From the NCBI GenBank assembly GCA_950022295.1, contig OX465596.1:211575501-211639500 (forward strand): a stretch of 64,000 nt of DNA. The letters run 5' to 3'. The first letter of the stretch is position 1; every line of letters starts with the position of its first letter. This document shows positions 9,608-20,454 of the stretch, in pieces. This stretch comes from Bromus sterilis (Eukaryota > Streptophyta > Magnoliopsida > Poales > Poaceae). A program made the position numbers and the translations under genes. A model generated the notes under the pieces. That model was given only the letters and a program-made list of their open reading frames with translations. It did no database searches and was not told the DNA's origin.

Positions 9608-12600
9608 TGTAAGGCCCGATATGCGGTACTGTTCTAGATCTAGATGTTTCCATCCAGATCCGGGGACGAAGCACATATCGGTCCCACCGCGACAAATGAC
9701 GAAGTCATATGCCCCGGATTTCCAACATGATATCACAACATTACAAATACAAGGATACAACATATCATACAATCGGCATACAACTGCCTCAATACAATAC
9801 AACAGCGGAAGATACATGTCTGAGTACAGACTACAATCAAATGCCTACTGGCAAAGAGAAAACATTGATCCCATAACCACACGGGTCCAGGCCCTCCGCC
9901 GGGATCCGCCTAACTAGTCGTCGTCGAGTCTCCACGTGGAATATCGATCACCATACCTGTTGTCGATCAAGAATCCTGAAAAGAGTTTGGGGGTAGTATC
10001 ATGAGTATAGAAGTACTCAGAATCCAACTGTAGTGGTCAACTGACCCAGCAAGGACTTCATCACTCGTCATTCTAGGACAACTAGTAGTTCACGGTAAGG
10101 AAGGGGTAAGTGGTGAGGTTGCTGTTGCACTAGTATTTATGAGGTGGCTAACGATCTAGAGAGTAAGATAAGAAGCCAAGCATTCGATGAGGAATCGCCT
10201 CCAACAAGTCTTGCTATCAACTACTTGCGCAAACATAACACCTATCCTATCCTTGTCCTCCTCTTCGCATCCCGACGAAGAAGAAGCAGTCAAGGAACAC
10301 ACACGTCGATCAAGTTATATTAAGATTCTCTCAGCTGTAGTTGTCTATGAACAAGGAGTAGGTCTCAAGTCGTCCATAACCGTGGACACGGCTTCTCGAA
10401 AATATTTAACCCTGCAGGGGTGTACCAACTGGCCATTACTAGGCTCCGCACGCACGCCCATCTCTCTCAGTTTCTACCCATCATAGGAAGCCATTTTATG
10501 ATTTAGTTCCAAGAGATCCGAAACGACAGGTCCCTCTAACTAACAACGAACAAAGCCGGGTGGCCCCCGGTGAGTCGACATCCATCTTAGGAGCCGGCCG
10601 CTCTCTCGATCTGGTCTCTACCGTCTGTCGCAGGTTTGGATAGCCGATTAATCACACATGGGAAACCGGTTCCTCAGCCGGACAAGATGGGCCAGCAAGG
10701 GAACTAAGTCATCACTGGTCCGGGTTGGTTAAAAAACTACTGGCAGCTGACAAGCACACACACGGTTTCAAATGGTAAATCAGCTTGGGCCACCAATAGA
10801 AATGCTTGAAGCTAGGTAGGTAAGAAAAGGGGACCCCATAAAATCCCACACGCGGTTAGGCACGCTCAGTCTTAAAACCAATACCCGGAACTCGGATCCT
10901 AGGTGACTCGAATGGAACAAAGCGTCGGGGCGGGATAGCCTAGACCTTCCATCCTTCGTCGAATATAGTCAACATTATAATAATCATATCATCAACAAAA
11001 ATATAATAATGTGATAGCCCAAACCAAGGAGTAACAGGGTAACATCGTAGCATCCTAAGCATGCATACTAAGCAGGGGCTGAGAAACGAGCAATAGTAAC
11101 ATAGCAGTACAAGGTTAGCTGGGAAGGGACATGGCTGTATCGGTTTGAAAGAGGCTGTAAACATGTGGTAGGGTCAAACATAGAATCTATCCTAGACTAG
11201 CATGCAAACCGATGGTTGAAATAGAATGGATCATAAGTAATGTATAGTCCTTGCCTGTTGATAAGTCGGGTTCCGAAGGTGTAGTTGATCGCAAGCTCGC
11301 ATCGTCTCCGAAGGTACCCGCGGAAGCACACAAGTGGGTAAACACTGGAAAGCAATTAACGAGCAGCATTTATTACTACGGAGCAAACACAAGATCAAGA
11401 AGACATCACACGACACGGAAACGCGATACGGATCTATCGTCGAGAACGGTTAGTAACAGTTTAAGTGGGGTATCGGTCACACACGACGAATACCGCACGT
11501 TTATGGTGGTTCAAGTTGCTTAGCTACAGGTGATCAACAAAGGTTGTTAACATGGCAACTCAAGCAAGCATGGCATATCACACAAACATGGCAAAAGGTG
11601 AAGCATAACATAAACTATCTACGCTAGAAAATTTAAGTGAGGCACAATGCTAAACATGGCATAACACTAAGTGCCGCACGGTGATTAAATGATGTAGTAC
11701 TATTCTGTACTAAACCATATTTTAGGTTGGTTAACAACAGCAAACAATAGCATAAACACAAAGTACACAAAAAACTAATCAAGTTACATATAAGGCACAC
11801 TTCAAACGGAGTTACGGTTAAAAACATATAAGCAAAACAAGTTACAGGCACAATCTGCCAACATCAGGAAGCACACTTTAAAGAAATGCATAAACATTAT
11901 AATCAATGCAAACATGCTCACAAATGATATGGAACTAAATTAGAACTGACAGGGAAGGCATGGCAAAAAGAATCATGCAAATAGGCATCATAGATCAAAA
12001 GATATTAAGCATGCAACATGGCATCGTGACGTTACAGACTTAGAGAAAAACAGAGGTGGCTGTCAAAAACAGCGGGATAGAAACTTTGGACCTCAATAAC
12101 TATATGACCAGCAAGCATATTATGGCAATGCAATACATATAATGTAAGTAGACATGACTCTTAACAATATGCAATTGGAATCACTCAATTCCGATAAACG
12201 GTCGCGACACACTCGTCGACCGAAGTTGCAACAAAATATAAACAGCAGCACACTAACAGCAGGGTAGCTACTTTGGAGCAAGATACAATCATCATGCATC
12301 AAGAAAATATGGCATGTGAATGCATGAAACTGAAGTAGAAACAATGCTTAATGCAACGCAAAAAGGAATCACTCAATTCCGACGTACGGTTGCAAAGCAA
12401 TCGTCATCCGAAGTTGCAACAAATTAACAGTTTCAGACAGATTCACAACAGTTTAGCACTTTAACGATCTGGTGCCCTGTTTGACCAACAATTAACCAAA
12501 CAAGATGACCTCAAAACAGAATGCTCACAAAATATGGATGCTAGAGAACAGAGAGCACAACAATACAAAAAAAGAATCACTTTGTTCCGACCTACGAGTC

Positions 12601-13911
12601 AACGGGAAATCGCATTACAAATCGGGTACAACAACAAAATAAAAGGACTTAGAAGAAAATAGAAAAACAATAGGAAGAAAAAAAACAGAGGGGGCGGTCT
12701 GGTCTCTCACCCTAGCTGGGCCGAGCCCAAGGTGGCGGCTGGAGGCTCAGTGGTGCTGGGCCGCGATGCTGGGCCTGGGGCGCTGGTGCCGGCCCACGGG
12801 ACGGCTGACTGGAGGCGGCCCAGCCGAGGTTGACGGAGGCGGCTGTCGGGAGGCCGATCACGGCTGGCGGCGCGGCGCCGACGTGCCACTCCGGCGAGGG
12901 GCATGCGGCTCCCTGGGTGGCAAGGGGCGGCGCAGGAGGCCGGATCCGGGCGTGGAGGTGGCCTTCGAGGCGTCTGGCGGCGAGGTCAACCGGGGAGGCT
13001 GCGCGAGCACCTCGGTGCCGTGGCCATGGCGGGAAGCGGCGGATCCGCCGGCTACGACCTGCCTGGAGGGGGGCGGACATGAGGCTAGGGGCAGGAGAAG
13101 GAGGAGAGGGTGCAGGGAGGAGAGGAGGCCGCGACCCGACTGCTGGTTGCCGGCGGTGGCGGAGGGGCGGCCGGCGGCGAGCTCCCCATGGGCGCTCGGC
13201 CTGGGGCAGGCCCGGCGGCGCCTGGATCCGCCTGGAGGTGGGAGGAGGCTCGGCAGGGGTGACGTGGCGCGCCGGCAGCCGTCGATCTTGCGATCCGACG
13301 GTCCTGGCTGGCCAGAACTAGGGTTTTTGGGATCTGGGGTTGGGATTGAGAAAATTGGGGTATTTTGGGGGCAGATCTGAGCGGGTGGCTGCAATTTTTG
13401 CTAGGGGAAACCCTAGAAATGGGTGGGAGTGTGGTGGTCTTTATATAGCCCAGGTGGCTGGCAGTTTGCAAAAACATCCCCGATTTTTCTCTCCCGCGCG
13501 CGGTCCTCACGTTTCTCACCGCCGGGGGTCCGCAGGACCTCCGATTCGGGTAAAACTTCGAACTACGCGATCAGTGCGTCGAACCGGCGGCGTTCACCTC
13601 GCGTTGGAACCGTTCCGAGAACACTTCCCGGCACGCTATAAAAATATCCCTTTTACTTATTAAACGGGGTTTTTCGTTCCGTTGGCTGCGGCTGGTCTGG
13701 TGCGGTTTTCGCGACGGTGATCGGGTGAAATCCGGTGTCGCAAAGGTCGAGTATAAGGGTGGCAAGGGTCGGTCTCCGTCCGGTACGAGATAAGAGGGGG
13801 AAAAATAATCGCCGATCGATAAATCAGGGATGCAAACACCGCAAACAAATAAGACAAACAAACAATTCACACCGACTTTTTTTTTATTTTTGCGAAATCT
13901 GGGCTGTTACA
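9608..13911 (-). mobile_element. 3' LTR of the LTR-B element (4304 bp)
   Basis: Bounded by TGTAAGGCCCG at 9608 and GGGCTGTTACA at 13911. The first ~680 bp (9608-10287) are almost identical to 14512-15191 of the other LTR; the rest differs by several percent. It contains the palindromic module (10365-10424), an AT-rich middle with repeated AATTCCGA...GAAGTTGCAAC boxes (12180-12230 and 12370-12425), a GC-rich block (12690-13330) and a TATA box (13439-13450). Frames in the GC-rich block are open on several strands at once, as expected of GC-rich sequence, and are not called genes. Confidence 0.9.
13439..13450 (-). promoter_or_regulatory. LTR-B TATA box
   Basis: The minus strand reads GGCTATATAAAG, a strong plant TATA box in element orientation. 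It is followed by a CT-rich leader containing CTAGGGTTTCCC. The matching stretch is deleted from the 5' LTR copy near 18690. Confidence 0.65.
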
Positions 13912-14511
13912 ATACAACACCACCAACAAGGGATCTCGTCCCGAGATCCAAGACGATTTTGGGGAGAGAGGGGGATAGAAATAAGAGTCGACGATTCTTC
14001 AACACCACCAACAAGGGACTCTGCTCCATGTCGACGTCGAACTTCTGTCGAGATAAATTCCGCGGAGAGACGACATCATCGGAAAAACGAAATAGTCTGT
14101 GTCAAGAGGAAGAACGAGAGCTAAAACCCGGTCAAAGGGATAGTGCTTTTCGACGCAAGTCATGAAAACACCGGGCAAAAGGAGGGACGACAATGGATGA
14201 TCCAGATGGTACCCAAAATCGGAGAAGCTAAAGGTACTAAAGGAATTCCCACATGAGCTCGGAATCGAGACAATACGCTGCAAGCAAGGCATTGTAACGG
14301 TTCCGAAACTCCACTCTCTCGAGATCCTAAAGTTTGAAAGTATTAGGCGAGAATAAAACACTTACGACACTTGTCCTGACCAGAGCAAGGGTAAGGAGTC
14401 AAAAGATCCTACTCTCCGATAACTAACTTAGTAACTGCAAAATAGTTTTCGTCTAGACTCGACTTCGGCCAGAGAGGGGATCCTACGGTCGGTAAGGCTC
14501 TGATACCAAGT
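13912..14511 (-). other. Interior of the LTR-B element: short, non-coding, with PBS and a duplicated junction motif
   Basis: These 600 bp lie between the LTRs. An ACACCACCAACAAGGGA motif occurs at about 13917-13933 next to the 3' LTR and again at about 14001-14017. The segment GATCTCGTCCCGAGATC (about 13934-13950) resembles the end of chromovirus pol, where element C has ATCTCGTCCCAAGATTC. The longest minus-strand frame (14361-13999, 120 codons) matches no family I know. A second copy of the start of this interior follows the PBS at 49580-49721. Confidence 0.7.
14496..14509 (-). other. Primer-binding site, initiator Met tRNA type
   Basis: The minus strand reads TTGGTATCAGAGCC, the classic complement to the 3' end of plant initiator Met tRNA, two bases inside the 5' LTR boundary at 14512. 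Confidence 0.85.
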
Positions 14512-17500
14512 TATAAGGCCCGATATGCGGTACTGTTCCAGATCTAGATGTTTCCATCCAGATCCGGGGACGAAGCACATATCGGTCCCACCGCGACAAA
14601 TGACGAAGTCATATGCCCCGGATTTCCAACATGATATCACAACATTACAAATACAAGGATACAACATATCATACAATCGGCATACAACTGCCTCAATACA
14701 ATACAACAGCGGAAGATACATGTCTGAGTACAGACTACAATCAAATGCCTACTGGCAAAGAGAAAACATTGATCCCATAACCACACGGGTCCAGGCCCTC
14801 CGCCGGGATCCGCCTAACTAGTCGTCGTCGAGTCTCCACGTGGAATATCGATCACCATACCTGTTGTCGATCAAGAATCCTGAAAAGAGTTTGGGGGTAG
14901 TATCATGAGTATAGAAGTACTCAGAATCCAACTGTAGTGGTCAACTGACCCAGCAAGGACTTCATCACTCGTCATTCTAGGACAACTAGTAGTTCACAGT
15001 AAGGAAGGGGTAAGTGGTGAGGTTGCTGTTGCACTAGTATTTATGAGGTGGCTAACGATCTAGAGAGTAAGATAAGAAGCCAAGCATTCGATGAGGAATC
15101 GCCTCCAACAAGTCTTGCTATCAACTACTTGCGCAAACATAACACCTATCCTATCCTTGTCCTCCTCTTCGCATCCCGACGAAGAAGAAGAAGTCAAGGC
15201 ACACACACGTTGATCAGGTTATATTAAGATTATATCAGCTGTTGTTGTCTATGAACAAGGAGTAGGTCTCAAGTCGTACATAACCGTGGACATGGCTTCT
15301 CGAAAAGATTTAACCCTGCAGGGGTGTACCAACTGCCCATTACAAGTCTCCGCACGCACGCCCATCTCTCTCAGTTGCTACCCATCACAGGCAACCATTT
15401 TATGATTTAGTTCCAAGAGATCCGAAAAGACAGTTCCCTCGAACTAACAACGAACAAATCCGGGTGGCCCCCGGTGAGTCGACATCCATCTCAGGAGCCG
15501 GCCGCTCTCTCGATCTGGTTTCTACCGTCTGTCGCAGGTTTGGATAGCCGGTTAATCACACAAGGGAAACCGGGTCCTCAGCCGTACAAGATGGGCCAGC
15601 AAGGGAACTAAGTCCTCACTGGTCCCGGTTGGTTAAAAAACTACTGGCAGCTGACCAGCACACAGACGGTTTAAAATGGTAAATCAGCTTGGGCCACCAC
15701 TAGAAATGCTTGAAGCTAGGTAGGTAAGATAAGGGGAGCCCATAAATCCCACACGCGGTTAGTCATGCTCAGTCTTAAAACCAATACCCGGAACTCGGAT
15801 CCTAGGTGACTCGAATGGAACAAAGCGTCGGGGCGGGATAGCCTAGACCTTCCTTCCTTCGTCGAATATAGTCAACATTATAATAATCATATCATCAACA
15901 ACAATATAATATTGTGATAGCCCAAACCAAGGAGTAACTGGGTAACATCGTAGCATCCTAAGCATGCATACTAAGCAGGGGATGAGCAACGAGCAATAGT
16001 AACATAGCAGTACAAGTTTTGCTGGGAAGGGACATGGCTGTATCGGTTTGAAAGAGGATGTAAACATGTGGTAGCATCAAAACATAGAATCTATCCTAGA
16101 CTAGCATGCAAACCGCTGGTTGAAATAGAATGGATCATAAGTAATGTATAGTCCTTGCCTGTTGATAAGTCGGGTTCCGAAGGTGTAGTTGATCGCAAGC
16201 TCGCATCATCTCCGAAGGTACCCGCGGAAGCACACAAGAGGGTAAACAATGGAAAGAAATCAACGAGCAACATCTATTACTACGGAGCAAACACAAGATC
16301 AAGAAGACATCACACGACACGGCAACGTGATACGGATCTATCGTCGAGAAAGGTTACTAACAATTTAAGTGGGGTATCGGTCACACACGACGAATACCGC
16401 ACGTTTACGGTGGTTCAAGTTGCTTAGCTACAGGTGATCAACAAAGGTTGTTAACATGGAAACTCAAGGAAGCATGGCATAGCACACAAACATGGCAAAA
16501 GGTGAAGCATAAAATAAACTATCTATGCTAGACTATTTAAGTGAGGCACAATCCTAAACATGGCATAACACTAAGTGTCGCACGATGATTAAATGATTTA
16601 GTACTGTTCTGTTCTAAACCATATTTTAGGTTGGTTAACAACAGCAAACAATAGCATAAACACAAAGTACACGAAAAACTAATCAATTTACATATAAGGT
16701 ACACTCCAAACGGAGTTACGGTTAAAAAGATATAAGCAAAACAAGTTACGGGCACAATCTGCCAACATCAAGAAGCACACTTTATTGCAATGCATAAACA
16801 GTATAATCAATGCAAACATGCTCACAATTGATATGGAACTAAAGTATACATGACAGGGAAGGCATGGCAACAAGAATCATGCAAATAGGCATTATAGATC
16901 AAAAGATATTAAGCATGCAACATGGCAAAAGGTGAAGCATAAAATAAACTATCTATGCTAGACTATTTAAGTGAGGCACAATCCTAAACATGGCATAACA
17001 CTAAGTGCCGCACGATGATTAAATGATTTAGTACTGTTCTGTTCTAAACCATATTTTAGGTTGGTTAACAACAGCAAATAATAGCATAAACACAAAGTAC
17101 ACGAAAAACTAATCAATTTACATATAAGGTACACTCCAAACGGAGTTACGGATAAAAAGATATAAGCAAAACAAGTTACGGGCACAATCTGCCAACATCA
17201 AGAAGCACACTTTATTGCAATGCATAAACAGTATAATCAATGCAAACATGCTCACAATTGATATGGAACTAAAGTATACATGACAGGGAAGGCATGGCAA
17301 CAAGAATCATGCAAATAGGCATTATAGATCAAAAGATATTAAGCATGCAACATGGCATCGTGACGTTACAGACTTAGAGAAAAATAGAGGTTGTTGTCAA
17401 AAACAGCAGGATAGCAACTTTGGAGCTCAATAACTATATGACCATCAATCATATTATGATAATGCAATAGATATAATGGAAGTAGACATGATGCTTAACA

Positions 17501-19150
17501 ATATGCAATTGGAATCACTCAATTCCGATAAACGATCGCGACACACTCGTCGACCGAAGTTGCAACAAAATATAAATAGCAGCACACTAACAGCAGGGTA
17601 CCTACTTTGTTGCAAGATAAAATCATCATGCATCAAGCAAATATGGCATGTGAATGCATGAAACTGAATTTGAAACAATGCTTAACGCAACGCAAAAGGA
17701 ATCACTCAATTCCGACGTACAATTGTGAAGCAATCGTCATCCGAAGTTGCAACAAATTAACAGTTTCAGACAGATTCACAACAGTTTAGCAGTTTAACGA
17801 TCTAGTGCCCTGTTTGACCAACAATTAACCAATCAATATGACCTCAAAACAGAATGCTCACAAAATATGGATGCAAGAGCACAGAGAGCACAACAATACA
17901 AAAAAAATAATCACTTCGTTCCGACCACGGGAAATCGCATTACAAATCGGGTACAACAGCAAAATAAAAGGACTTAGCAGAAAATAGAAAAACAATAGGA
18001 AGAAAAAAAAATAGACGGGGCGGCCTGGGCTCTCACCCTAGCTGGGCCGAGCTTAAGGTGGAGGCTGGAGGCTCGGTGGTGCTGGGCCGCGATGCTGGGC
18101 CTGGAGCGCTGGTGCGGGCCCAAGGGACGGCTGACTGGAGGTGGCCCAGCCGAGGTTGACAGAGGCGGCCCTCGGGAGGCCGACCACGGCTGGCGGCGCG
18201 GCGCCGACGTGCCACTCCGGCGAGGGGCATGCGGCTCCCTGGGTGGCAAGGGGCGGCGCAGGAGGCCGGATCCGGGCGTGGAGGTGGCCTTCGAGGCGTC
18301 CGGAGGCGAGGTCAACCGGGGCGGCTGTACGAGCACCTCGGTGTCGTGGCCATGGCGGGCGGCGGCGGTTCCGGCGGCGACAACCTGCGTGGAGGGGGCG
18401 GAGGTGAGGCTAGGGCCAGGAGAAGAAGGAGAGGGTGCAGGGAGGAGAGGAGGCCACGGCTCGGCTGCTGGTCGCCGGCGGTGGCGGAGAGGCGGCTGGC
18501 GGAGAGCTCTCCATAGGCGCTCGGTCCAGATCGGGCCCGGGGCAGGCCCGGCGGCGCCCGGATCGGCCTGGAGGTGGGAGGAGGCTCGGTAGGGGCTCGC
18601 AGCCGTCGATCTTGCGATCCGACGGTCCTGGCTGGCCAGAACTAGGGTTTTTGGGATTTGGGGTTGGGTTTGCAAAAATTGGGGTATTTTGGCTGGCAGT
18701 TTGCAAAAACATCCCCGGTTTTTCTCTCGCGCGCGTGGTGCTCACGTTTGTGACCGCCGGGGGTCCGCAGGACCTTCGATTCGGGTAAAACTTCGAACTG
18801 CGCGATCAGTGCGTCGAGCCGGCGGTGTTCACCTCGCGCTGGAACCGTTCCGAGAACACTTCCCGGCGCGCTATAAAAATATACCGTTTACTTATTAAAC
18901 GGGGTTTTTCATTCCGTTGGCTGCGGCTGGTCTCGAGCGGTTTTCGCGACGGTGATCGGGTGAAACCCGGTGTCGCAAAGGTCGAGTGTCAGGGTGGCAA
19001 GGGTCGGTCTCCGTCCGGTACGAGATAAGAGGGGGGAAATAATCGCCGATCGATAAATCGGGGATGCAAACACCGCAAACAAATCAGACAAACAAACAAT
19101 TCACACCGAAAACAAAATTTTCTAATTTTTGTGAAATCAGGGTTGTTACA
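14512..19150 (-). mobile_element. 5' LTR of the LTR-B element (4639 bp), with duplication and promoter deletion
   Basis: It aligns with 9608-13911 throughout but differs in three large ways: near-identity in the first ~680 bp, a 430 bp tandem duplication at 16491-17350, and an ~89 bp deletion near 18691 that removes the TATA box. The terminal bases at 14512 are TATAAGG where the 3' LTR has TGTAAGG. The palindromic module is at 15269-15328. Confidence 0.9.
16491..17350. repeat. 430 bp tandem duplication inside the 5' LTR-B
   Basis: CATGGCAAAAGGTGAAGCAT starts at 16491 and again at 16921; the two 430 bp units differ at only a few bases (for example TGTCGC/TGCCGC, CAAACAAT/CAAATAAT, CGGTTAAA/CGGATAAA). 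The other LTR has one unit (11587-12017). The duplication therefore post-dates divergence of the LTRs. The unit ends share CATGGCA. Confidence 0.9.
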
Positions 19151-20454
19151 TAATGTCGCCAAGTTTTCAGGGCATGAACTACGACAGCGAGTTCAAGATC
19201 ATGGGTAGGGTAGTTCTCTTCATGTGGACGCAACTGACGTGAAGCGCGCGCGGACAACCCGCTTGTCCACGACCAGCGCCACCAATCCGCCGCCGCCATG
19301 GATTTCAACCTCGCGGTTTTTTACTAGCTCAACCACCACAGCCGCACCCACCACCATGTTCCAGCCTACACAAATAGCAACAGCAGCAACATTTTTGTTC
19401 CGTCGTACACGCACGCAACGCCGGCGGTGAGGATCCAGGGGTTCGACGTCGCCGCATGCCGGGGCTCGCACAGAAGCAGCGGCGGAGGCCGCGTGCTCTC
19501 CGCCCGCGCCTGAGCCCAAAGGGGGAAAGAAAGAAATAAACCACCGTCATACTCTTTCATAAGTAGGCATCCTAACCCTTGCCGTGAGGCTTCACAATAG
19601 ATCTCGAAATCCTTTTTGGTGTTTGGAGGCGCAAGTACGGGGGCAGAAGTCAATCTTCCTTTTAGCTCTTGAAAGCTTTCCTCGCACTTGGGGGTCTATT
19701 CAAATTTCTTCTCTTTCTTGAGGAGTTCAGTTAGAGGCTTTGCAACTTTAGAGAAGTTCTCAACGAAGCGGCGGCAATATCTTTCTAAGCCCAGAAAACT
19801 CCTAACTTTCTTAACCGATTCAGGTGGAGTCCAGTCAAGGACAGCTTGAAGTCTCTCGGGATTCAGAGCAATGCCTTTTGCAGAAATCATGTGGCCTAAG
19901 TAGGTCACTTATGATAGCCAAAATTCGCACTTAGAGAACTTGGCATTAAGGTGATGCTCTCGAAGTTTCATCAATACCAACCTAAGATGTCCGACATGTT
20001 CTTCTTCATTCTTGGAGTAGATGAGAATGTCATCAAGATAAACTACAACAAATTTATCCAAGTACTCCATGAAGATCGAATTCATCATGTGCGAGAAAGT
20101 GGTGGGGGCATTGGTTAAACCGAAGGACATGACGGTGTACTCGTAAAGACCATAACGAGTCGTGAAAACCGTTTTGGGAATGTCCTCATTTCTGATTTTC
20201 ATTTGATGGTAGCCTAATCTCAAATCCATCTTGGAGAAGACAGAGGATCCATCAAGTTGATCATAAAGATCATTGATCCTGGGAAGTGGGTACTTGTTCT
20301 TTATCGTCGCTAGATTTAGCGAGCGATAGTCCACGCACATCCTTTTTGTTCCATCTTTCTTCGTTATGAACAGAACGGGGAAACCCCATGGCGATGAGCT
20401 AGAGCGGATGAAGCCTTTTGCCAACCAAGCTTCAAGTTGGATTTTCAGATCAGC
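19151..20454 (-). pseudogene. pol: Element A pol, 5' half: RT and start of RNase H
   Basis: Reading leftward from 20454, frame 0 encodes RT: GFIRSSSSPWGFPVLF, MCVDYRSLN, KNKYPLPRIND, SKMDLRLGYHQ and the active-site YLDD (VVVYLDDILIYSKN). In-frame stops occur at 20452-20454 (TAA at the protease/RT boundary), at 19909-19911 (TAA after CEFWLS) and near 19695. RNase H starts at FEIYCEAS but is interrupted at about 19555-19237 by a foreign insert and resumes as SRQLRPHEENYPTHDLEL before the LTR-B insertion at 19150. Confidence 0.85.
19237..19556. other. ~320 bp GC-rich insert in the RNase H of element A, origin unknown
   Basis: Compared with elements C and E, the ~28 bp between GTGAAG and CATAAGTA are replaced by ~320 bp of different composition. 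The plus strand contains PuPy-rich stretches, CCGCCGCCGCCATGG near 19290, and a frame with no family match. No TIRs or clear target duplication are visible. It may be a captured host fragment with filler DNA at a double-strand break; I cannot name it. Confidence 0.5.

Larger units (their letters stand above)
9608..19150 (-). mobile_element. Non-autonomous LTR retrotransposon with giant LTRs (LTR-B, LARD-like), TSD TAATG
   Basis: A complete insertion into the RNase H of element A. The 3' LTR is 9608-13911, the interior 13912-14511 (600 bp) and the 5' LTR 14512-19150. The target-site duplication TAATG is exact: 9603-9607 and 19151-19155. Removing the insertion and one TAATG restores the sequence seen at 46365-46385 in element C. 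In element orientation the LTRs start TGTAACA and end GGCCTTACA (5' copy ends ..CCTTATA). A primer-binding site for initiator Met tRNA lies at 14496-14509. The interior codes for nothing recognisable, so gag-pol must have come in trans. Confidence 0.9.

Noticed and set aside
9621..9917. 98-codon frame repeated exactly at 14525-14821
   Set aside because: The identity is explained by the near-identical LTR ends; the peptide has no family features.
12766..13380. 204-codon plus and 178-codon minus frames in LTR-B
   Set aside because: Overlapping open frames on both strands of GC-rich LTR; the other LTR copy breaks them.
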